A stretch of 64,000 nt of DNA, taken from Bacillus sp. EB600. GTDB taxonomy: Bacteria; Bacillota; Bacilli; Bacillales; Cytobacillaceae. This document shows, piece after piece, positions 58,079 to 64,000 of this stretch. The notes beneath the pieces are model-generated. The model made no database searches. It saw nothing but the letters and a program-made list of their open reading frames with translations, and was not told the DNA's origin. The stretch spans positions 62,001-126,000 of the forward strand of contig NZ_JAEVLT010000008.1 in assembly GCF_024494385.1 (NCBI RefSeq), read 5' to 3'. Positions within the stretch are counted from its first letter, which is position 1; every line of letters begins with the position of its first letter. The position numbers and the translations under genes were made by a program.

Positions 58079-59140
58079 TTATTGCTGAACTTTTAATCCC
58101 ATTAAATATTCTGCTAATGCGTCAAGCTGTGCATCAGACATTTGTGGGTATTTACCGGTCATTTTATTACCTGGTTTATAGACTTCCGGATTTTGAATCC
58201 ATTTTTTTACATCCGCTTTCGTATGTGGTAATACACCGGCAACACGTGAACGTTCGCCAAAGTTAGTTAGATTTGGTGCCAATCGGGCTGATTCTGGTGT
58301 TGTATTCGCGGGTGTAACAGCATGACAGCCAATACAGCTTTGATTGAAAATTTGTTGACCTTCCTGTGCCAAGCTTGATGAAGCAGTCTCCGCCTTTTTC
58401 ACGGTTTTCATTGCAGTAACCCAACTGTTAAACTTATCACGTGAAATCGCTTTAACTTTAAAATCCATTAAAGCATGGGAAGGACCGCAAAGCTCAGCAC
58501 ACTTTCCATAAAATAAATTTCCAGCCTCGTTTGCTTTCTTATTGTCAAATTCAAGCCAGAACTTATTAATATTGTCTGTATTTGTGTCCATCTTTCCGCC
58601 TACTGCTGGAATCCAAAAAGAGTGCTTTACATCCATCGATTTCAAACTGAAATAAACCTTTTCATTGGTTGGAACGACCAATTCCTGACTCGTCACAATT
58701 TTTTGATTGGGATATTCGAAATCCCACCAATACAAGTGTGAGCGCACGTTTACAACAAGCGCTTTTGAATTTTTCTTATCCATAGCAGACACGTCAGCCA
58801 GCTTAAATGTAGCAACAACAGTCGGTACTGCAAGAATAAGAAGTAAAAGAATTGGAATAACTGTCCAAACCATCTCTAGTTTATGACTTCCTTCTACTTG
58901 TTTTGGAATTGAGTCATCTTTTCGTCTAAAACGAATGAGCACAATAACGAAAATGATCATTACTACTAAAATGACTCCTACCATGATTAACGTACTTAAC
59001 GTCATTAAATCAAATTGCATTTTCGCAACTTCACCAGCAGGCTTCAGTGCAGATAAATACGGTTCACCGCCACAGCCGGAGAGAATGAGCGTCAATATCG
59101 CTAATAACGAGATTAAACGCCAGTTTGCAAGCCTTTTCAT
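58079..59140 (-). CDS. ctaC: Cytochrome c oxidase subunit II with fused cytochrome c
   Basis: CtaC receives electrons and carries the CuA centre. A lipobox LSGC (Cys23) shows it is a lipoprotein; two membrane segments follow (about 48-70 and 92-112). CuA ligands are His173, Cys214, Cys218, His222 and Met225 (CAELCGPSHALM). A C-terminal cytochrome c domain binds heme at C269-IGC-H273. This fusion defines the caa3 type. It has 353 aa and is first in the oxidase operon. Confidence 0.97.
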   Translation of the reverse strand: MKRLANWRLISLLAILTLILSGCGGEPYLSALKPAGEVAKMQFDLMTLSTLIMVGVILVVMIIFVIVLIRFRRKDDSIPKQVEGSHKLEMVWTVIPILLLLILAVPTVVATFKLADVSAMDKKNSKALVVNVRSHLYWWDFEYPNQKIVTSQELVVPTNEKVYFSLKSMDVKHSFWIPAVGGKMDTNTDNINKFWLEFDNKKANEAGNLFYGKCAELCGPSHALMDFKVKAISRDKFNSWVTAMKTVKKAETASSSLAQEGQQIFNQSCIGCHAVTPANTTPESARLAPNLTNFGERSRVAGVLPHTKADVKKWIQNPEVYKPGNKMTGKYPQMSDAQLDALAEYLMGLKVQQ

Positions 59141-59249
59141 GCTAAACGATACCCCTCTTTCGCAAAGAAAATTTTTCCCCTTTGTTGATCAAGATAGATT
59201 ATGTAGATATTACAGCTTACTTCTTTAGCTATAATATCCTTGGCAAAAC

Positions 59250-60188
59250 TTAAATCAAGGTAACAATGACCATCGCCACAAACATAATTGTTAAATATTG
59301 CAGTGAGTAAACAAACATTAGTTTTGCCCATTTAATATCATCTTTGATCTTATATCCTAAAATCCCTAAGACGAGCCAGCCGATGTTTAACACGGTAGCA
59401 AGAATTAGAAATGGGATTCCCAATGAGGTAAGAAAAAACGGAATTGGAATTAGTGCAGCCACCCAAACTAAAATGTGCCTTTTAGTCGCTTTAAAGCCTT
59501 TTACAACAGGTAGCATTGGAACACCAGCAGCCCGATATTCCTCAACTCTTCTCATTGCAAGAGCATAAAAATGTGGTGGCTGCCAAACAAACATGACCAT
59601 AAATAAAGACCATGCAACTGGACCAAGATGCGGATCGACCGCTGCCCATCCGATTAATGGAGGTACAGCTCCCGATATACTTCCAATGATGGTATTGGAA
59701 ACCAATTTTCTTTTTGACCACAATGTATAAAGGAAAATATAACTAAAAACTCCAATAATTCCAATTACAGAGGCTGTTACAGTGGTAAACATTAAAAATA
59801 GTGTGCCTAATCCGATTAAGAGAATACCTAAAGCAAGGACTTTAATAGGCAGGATTTTCCCAGTAACAGTCGGGCGGCCCTTTGTCCTCTCCATAAGAGG
59901 ATCAATATCACGGTCGATATAATTATTTATACTACAGGATCCAGCGATTATTAATGACGACCCTACTACCGTAAAAAAGACTATATCTAAATTAGTAAGA
60001 AAGCTTTGACCTGTAAAATGGAGTGCTAGCCACAACCCTGTAAAAGTTGTAATAAGATTTGAATTTACAATCCCAATTTTAATCAATGCCAAAAAATCTT
60101 TCAGTAGTGTTGTTTTTTCTCTATCCGCCTGAAAGCCGACTGTATCATTTTCAAGCGGCGCACCAGGGTAAACCTTTGAATTAGACAT
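59250..60188 (-). CDS. ctaB: Protoheme IX farnesyltransferase (heme O synthase)
   Basis: CtaB adds a farnesyl group to heme B giving heme O, the precursor of heme A. The UbiA-type protein has 312 aa and about nine membrane segments. The prenyl-diphosphate motif [19 protein letters not shown] and the second loop [16 protein letters not shown] are present, and [20 protein letters not shown] completes the active site. It lies 109 bp before ctaC and divergent from ctaA. Confidence 0.95.
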   Translation of the reverse strand: MSNSKVYPGAPLENDTVGFQADREKTTLLKDFLALIKIGIVNSNLITTFTGLWLALHFTGQSFLTNLDIVFFTVVGSSLIIAGSCSINNYIDRDIDPLMERTKGRPTVTGKILPIKVLALGILLIGLGTLFLMFTTVTASVIGIIGVFSYIFLYTLWSKRKLVSNTIIGSISGAVPPLIGWAAVDPHLGPVAWSLFMVMFVWQPPHFYALAMRRVEEYRAAGVPMLPVVKGFKATKRHILVWVAALIPIPFFLTSLGIPFLILATVLNIGWLVLGILGYKIKDDIKWAKLMFVYSLQYLTIMFVAMVIVTLI

Positions 60189-60863
60189 TTCGCTCCCCCT
60201 CTTAGTTAATTACATTAATATTTTCATCTGCTCAATAAACTATGTAGAAATTGTTCTAGTATGTAAAACAGTCCTACAGTGATTGCAAAAAGTAATAGAA
60301 TTATTCATTCTATTATAATAAAATCTCCAAAGAAAATTTACTAAAAAAGAACTTTCTCTGTATATTAAATCACACTTTTTAATATTTTTGTGAATTTTTT
60401 TTGAATAAACATAAGCGAAAAAGGTGAAATACCATCTGCTTTTGATAACAACGTATGGTCACAAAAAAATGTTCCACGTATCTAAACACTATTTTACTTT
60501 ATTATGAGTAAATCAACTAACATTTCTTTCCAAACCCTATATTCGAGTAGAGGGTGATTTTATTTTCTAATTTTTCCACTATAATAAAAGTGAAAAACCT
60601 ATATAGAAATGTTTCCTCCCAATTAAAAGAATTTAAATCAGCCTAATTTCTGTTCAATTTTACATTTATTCGCTATGATATGGATATACTTTTGAAATCA
60701 TTATACTGACAAGTTTATCTAATGACAAATTTTTGAACTTAAAAGAATAGCGAAATCGCACGTTTAGCGAAGTACACTAGTCGCTGTGCTAGTGTGACGA
60801 AGCTGGACAGTTATCAAAGTTCAAAAGATATTAATTCTGACTTACAAAGAAGGTGAGATTTTT
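60189..60863. other. ctaB-ctaA intergenic region without a gene
   Basis: This is the longest gene-free stretch of the window (675 bp). It is AT-rich and should carry the divergent promoters of ctaA and ctaB, which in B. subtilis depend on ResD. I see TTTACA/TATACT at 60659-60690 with a poor 20-nt spacing and cannot call a promoter. Repeat R7 lies at its right end. No open frame longer than about 40 codons with a ribosome site is seen. Confidence 0.5.
60741..60828 (+). repeat. Dispersed intergenic repeat, copy R7 (short form)
   Basis: It reads AAAAGAATAGCGAAATCGCAC, then TTTAGCGAAGTACACTAG and TCGCTGTGC, and ends AGCTGGACAGTTATCAAAG with TTCAAAAG. The outer arms are GCAC and GTGC, where most copies have GCGCCC and GGGCGC, so base pairing is kept with different bases. 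It lies just before the ctaA ribosome site. Confidence 0.8.
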
Positions 60864-61769
60864 TTGCGACGCTCTTTAAAGTGGTTTGCTGTTGCAACCA
60901 CCATTGGAATGCTAATAGTTTTAATAGGTGGGGCTCTTGTAACGAAAACTGGTTCTGGGATGGGATGTGGAAGAACCTGGCCCCTCTGCCATGGTCAATT
61001 TGTTCCTACGGATATAACACCAGCGTTAATGATTGAACTTGCACACAGAGTAATTTCTGGAGCAGAAGGACTTATGGTCATGATTCTATCTATTTGGACT
61101 TGGAAGACAATCGGCCATATTAGGGAAACTAAATTTCTATCATTTCTTTCATTTTTCTTTCTTTTACTGCAAGGTTTAATTGGGGCTGCTGCTGTTAAGT
61201 GGGGACAATCAGGCTTTGTTCTAGCTCTTCATTTCGGAATTTCACTTGTTTCTTTTGCTGCACTATTTTTGTTGACGTTGCTAATCTTTGAAATTGATAA
61301 GAAGTTTGACGCTGATAAGCTTGTTATCGATAAAAGAATGGGGCGTCATATCGTGTTCATTTCCATTTATAGTTATCTAGTTATTTATACAGGTGCCCTT
61401 GTTCGACACACAAAAGCAAGCCTCGTTTGTCGTGATTGGCCTTTATGTATAAATAATTCACCTTCTATGCCAAGTAACATATTTGAATGGGTACAAATGG
61501 GACATCGATTTGCAGCTGGGCTTATTTTTATTTGGATCGCTTATATAACGTTTCTAGCTGTTAAGCATTATCGACATCAAAAAGTTCTCTATTGGGGCTG
61601 GATTATTGCCCTTTGCCTTGTAAGCCTCCAGGTAATCGCTGGAGCATTGATTATTTTCACAAGATTGAATCTTTACATTGCTCTTCTACACGCTTTCTTT
61701 ATTACTTGCTTATTTGGCGTATTGAGCTATTTTCTACTGCTTTATTCTAGGTCTAGAAAAAGATATTGA
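60864..61769 (+). CDS. ctaA: Heme A synthase
   Basis: CtaA oxidises the C8 methyl of heme O to a formyl group, giving heme A for the caa3 oxidase. It has 301 aa with eight membrane segments in two related halves. Conserved Cys pairs [10 protein letters not shown] and [10 protein letters not shown] lie on the outer side, and heme-ligand His residues are in [30 protein letters not shown] and ALLHAFFI. It starts at a TTG behind AAGAAGGTGAGA. It is divergent from ctaB. Confidence 0.95.
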   Translation: MRRSLKWFAVATTIGMLIVLIGGALVTKTGSGMGCGRTWPLCHGQFVPTDITPALMIELAHRVISGAEGLMVMILSIWTWKTIGHIRETKFLSFLSFFFLLLQGLIGAAAVKWGQSGFVLALHFGISLVSFAALFLLTLLIFEIDKKFDADKLVIDKRMGRHIVFISIYSYLVIYTGALVRHTKASLVCRDWPLCINNSPSMPSNIFEWVQMGHRFAAGLIFIWIAYITFLAVKHYRHQKVLYWGWIIALCLVSLQVIAGALIIFTRLNLYIALLHAFFITCLFGVLSYFLLLYSRSRKRY

Positions 61770-61771
61770 TT

Positions 61772-61817
61772 ATGAAAGTAAAAAGCTGCCGGACTTCCGG
61801 CAGCTTTTTACTTTCTG
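61772..61817. terminator. Bidirectional terminator between ctaA and pycA
   Basis: AAAGTAAAAAGCTGCCGG and CCGGCAGCTTTTTACTTT (61775-61815) form an 18-bp stem around ACTT, suitable for both convergent genes. Confidence 0.93.
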
Positions 61818-61830
61818 TTATCACATACTC

Positions 61831-64000
61831 TTATGCTTCTGAGAGTTCGATTAATAAATCGCCTGTCTGGATTGCATCCCCATTTACTACATAGAGATCC
61901 TTGACAACCCCAGTAAATGGAGCTTGGACAGTTGTTTCCATTTTCATTGCCTCAGTAATCATTAAATGATCACCACGAACAACCTTTTCACCTTTTTGGA
62001 CAAGAACTTTCAATACTGTTCCTGGCATCGAAGCACCAATATGATTTGCATTTTTCGGATCTGCTTTAACCCGCGCCGCAACTGTTGATTTAATGCTTTC
62101 ATCTTTAATAACCACTTCACGAGGCTGTCCATTTAACTCGAAGTAAACAACCCTTGTCCCATCTGCTTGCGGATGACCGACAGAAACAAGCTTAACCATG
62201 AGCGTTTTTCCTGTTTCAATTTCAATTTCAATTTCTTCCCCTAAACGCATTCCATATAAGAATGTAGGAGTGTCAAGAACGGATAGGTTTCCATACAAAT
62301 CAACCGTTTTTGTATATTCCATATACACCTTTGGATATAACGCATAAGCTATTACTTCAAAGCCTGTAACCGGTCTTCCAAGTTCATTAAAAAGTTCATC
62401 TCTAATAGCCTTGAAATCCACTGGTTCGAGTAATTCCCCTGGTCTTACTTCCAATGGCTTTCTATCTTTTAAAATAACCTTTTGAAGCTCTTCTGGAAAT
62501 CCTCCATATGGCTGGCCTAGGTATCCTTGGAATAATTCAACAACAGAGTCAGGAAAATCAAGCGTATTCCCCCGTCTTAAAACCTCTTCCTCTGTTAATT
62601 CATTCTGTACCATAAAGAGAGCCATATCCCCGACAACTTTTGAAGAAGGAGTTACTTTTACAATATCCCCGAACATTTGGTTAACCCGGGCATACATCTT
62701 TTTCACTTCATCCCAGCGCTCGCCAAGTCCGACTGCTTTTGCCTGCACCTGAAGATTGCTGTATTGTCCGCCCGGCATTTCATGCTGATAAACTTCAGTA
62801 TGTGGAGCCTTCATTCCACTCTCGAAATCACGGTAATATTCGCGGACATCTTCCCAATAATGAGAAAGTTGTTCGAGCGCATCAATTTTCACGTCAGGTC
62901 TCCGCTCATTTCCTACCAGCGCATAATAGAGCGAGTTTGCACTTGGCTGCGAGGTTAATCCAGCCATAGAACTTACGGCTACATCGACAATGTCAACTCC
63001 AGCCTCAATGGCTCTGGCATAAGTAAAAATACCGTTGCCGCTCGTGTCGTGAGTATGGAGATGAACCGGGATGTCAACTGCATCTTTCAGTTCAGAAACA
63101 AGCTGATATGCAGCCTCAGGTTTCAGGAGCCCTGCCATATCTTTAATCGCTAAAATATGGGCACCCTGCGCTTCTAATTCTTTCCCCAGCGTTTTATAAT
63201 AGTTTAAATTATATTTATCTCTGGATGGATCCAAAATATCACCGGTATAACAAATCGCTGCCTCCGCAATTTTTCCTGATTGACGAACGGCATCAATCGC
63301 TACTTCCATTCCTTTTACCCAGTTTAAGCTATCAAAAATACGGAAAACGTCAATACCGGAATAAGCGGATTTCTCAATAAAATCTCTAATTACATTATCC
63401 GGATAGTTCTTATAGCCGACCGCATTTGCACCTCTAAACAGCATTTGCAATAAAACATTAGGCATTTTCTCGCGAAGGCTTAGCAAACGATCCCATGGAT
63501 CCTCTTTTAAGAAACGGTAGGCGACATCAAAGGTTGCCCCGCCCCACATCTCAACAGAGAATAAATTAGGAAGTAATTTTGCTGTAGGCTCAGCAATACG
63601 TTCAAAATCCTTTGTGCGAACCCGGGTAGCCAGCAAGGACTGATGTGCATCCCTGAAGGTGGTATCTGTTAATAATACTTGCTTCTGATCTTTTATCCAC
63701 TGAACGAGGCCATCTGCACCCTTTTCGGTCAAAATTTGCTTCGTTCCATCTTGATAGTTGACATCGTATTTTAGCTTTGGAGCTCTTGGTGTTGAAAACA
63801 CTGGACGCTTTTTCTTCTCAATCCCAGGAAATCCGTTTACTGTTACGTTTCCGATATAATTAAGCATTTTCGTGCCACGGTCTTTTTTGACTGGAAACAT
63901 GAAAAGTTCAGGTGTTGAATCAATAAACGAAGTATCATACTCACCTGTAATAAACTTTTGATGTTTAACAACATTCTCAAGGAATGGAATATTTGTTTTA
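61831..64000 (-). CDS. pycA: Pyruvate carboxylase (C-terminal two thirds; 5' end outside window)
   Basis: PycA carboxylates pyruvate to oxaloacetate, feeding the TCA cycle. The visible 722 residues run from before TPELFMFPVKKDRGTKML, without a break, to the end. The carboxyltransferase domain has LLTDTTFRDAHQSLLATR, WGGATFDVAYRFL, CYTGDILDPSRDKY and HLHTHDTSGNGI; the biotinylation site is ITEAMKMETT. The frame stays open to base 64000, so the biotin carboxylase domain lies to the right. The Met at 63900 is internal. Confidence 0.96.
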   Translation of the reverse strand, partial: KTNIPFLENVVKHQKFITGEYDTSFIDSTPELFMFPVKKDRGTKMLNYIGNVTVNGFPGIEKKKRPVFSTPRAPKLKYDVNYQDGTKQILTEKGADGLVQWIKDQKQVLLTDTTFRDAHQSLLATRVRTKDFERIAEPTAKLLPNLFSVEMWGGATFDVAYRFLKEDPWDRLLSLREKMPNVLLQMLFRGANAVGYKNYPDNVIRDFIEKSAYSGIDVFRIFDSLNWVKGMEVAIDAVRQSGKIAEAAICYTGDILDPSRDKYNLNYYKTLGKELEAQGAHILAIKDMAGLLKPEAAYQLVSELKDAVDIPVHLHTHDTSGNGIFTYARAIEAGVDIVDVAVSSMAGLTSQPSANSLYYALVGNERRPDVKIDALEQLSHYWEDVREYYRDFESGMKAPHTEVYQHEMPGGQYSNLQVQAKAVGLGERWDEVKKMYARVNQMFGDIVKVTPSSKVVGDMALFMVQNELTEEEVLRRGNTLDFPDSVVELFQGYLGQPYGGFPEELQKVILKDRKPLEVRPGELLEPVDFKAIRDELFNELGRPVTGFEVIAYALYPKVYMEYTKTVDLYGNLSVLDTPTFLYGMRLGEEIEIEIETGKTLMVKLVSVGHPQADGTRVVYFELNGQPREVVIKDESIKSTVAARVKADPKNANHIGASMPGTVLKVLVQKGEKVVRGDHLMITEAMKMETTVQAPFTGVVKDLYVVNGDAIQTGDLLIELSEA

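Noticed and set aside
60640-60710. SigA promoter TTTACA/TATACT for ctaA
   Set aside because: The spacing is 20 nt and the site is 170 bp from the gene; a ResD-dependent promoter cannot be confirmed by eye.
63900-64000. Apparent start of pyruvate carboxylase at an internal Met, suggesting a split or frameshifted gene
   Set aside because: Translating 63901-64000 in the same frame gives continuous PycA sequence (ITGEYDTSFIDSTPELF) to the window edge without a stop. The gene is only cut by the window.

Overview
The window is chromosomal DNA from a low-GC, endospore-forming Gram-positive of the Bacillaceae. It reads as a Bacillus or close relative (Neobacillus/Mesobacillus-like). The evidence is the sporulation sigma factors SigE and SigG with SpoIIGA, SpoVD and SpoVE, PyrR-controlled pyr attenuators, an ileS T-box, bacillithiol synthesis (BshC), a caa3 oxidase, and the DNPR motif of a meso-diaminopimelate-type MurE. 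Gene order follows, almost gene for gene, the B. subtilis segment from pycA to pyrAA. Nearly everything is on the minus strand; the plus-strand genes are ylbP, a small coat-like gene, tmcAL, ylbJ, ylbA, ctaA and a small RNA.

From high to low coordinates (the main direction of transcription): pyruvate carboxylase (5' part outside the window) and ctaA/ctaB-G make anaplerosis, heme A and the caa3 oxidase (53.5-64 kb). The ylb cluster (40-53.5 kb) holds coaD, rsmD, rpmF, tmcAL, the RNase Y helper ylbF, sporulation genes ylbJ/gerR and, between ylbG and rsmD, a strong candidate for the forespore small RNA CsfG. Then come panE and bshC, followed by the division and cell wall cluster mraZ-rsmH-ftsL-pbpB-spoVD-murE-mraY-murD-spoVE-murG-murB-divIB-ylxW-ylxX-sbp-ftsA-ftsZ (17-36 kb). 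The spoIIGA-sigE-sigG sporulation cassette is next, then ylmC-ylmH with sepF and divIVA, then ileS-ylyA-lspA-ylyB. The pyrimidine operon pyrR-pyrP-pyrB-pyrC-carA runs off the left edge.

Relative to B. subtilis, bpr between ftsZ and spoIIGA and ylmA between sigG and ylmC are missing. Four genes are extra: a DUF420 membrane protein beside ctaG, a small lipoprotein between ylbE and ylbF, an enoyl-CoA hydratase between rpmF and gerR, and a Gly/Tyr/His-rich 66-residue protein between ylbN and tmcAL.

Non-coding content is rich: three pyr attenuators, a T-box with an ATC specifier, forespore-type promoters before ylyA, sigG and csfG, a candidate MraZ operator, many intrinsic terminators, and seven copies of a dispersed intergenic repeat whose hairpin arms vary in a compensatory way. 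I see no tRNA, rRNA, CRISPR array, prophage or insertion sequence. No wholly new multi-gene system is evident; the repeat family and the small inserted genes are the best candidates for undescribed biology.
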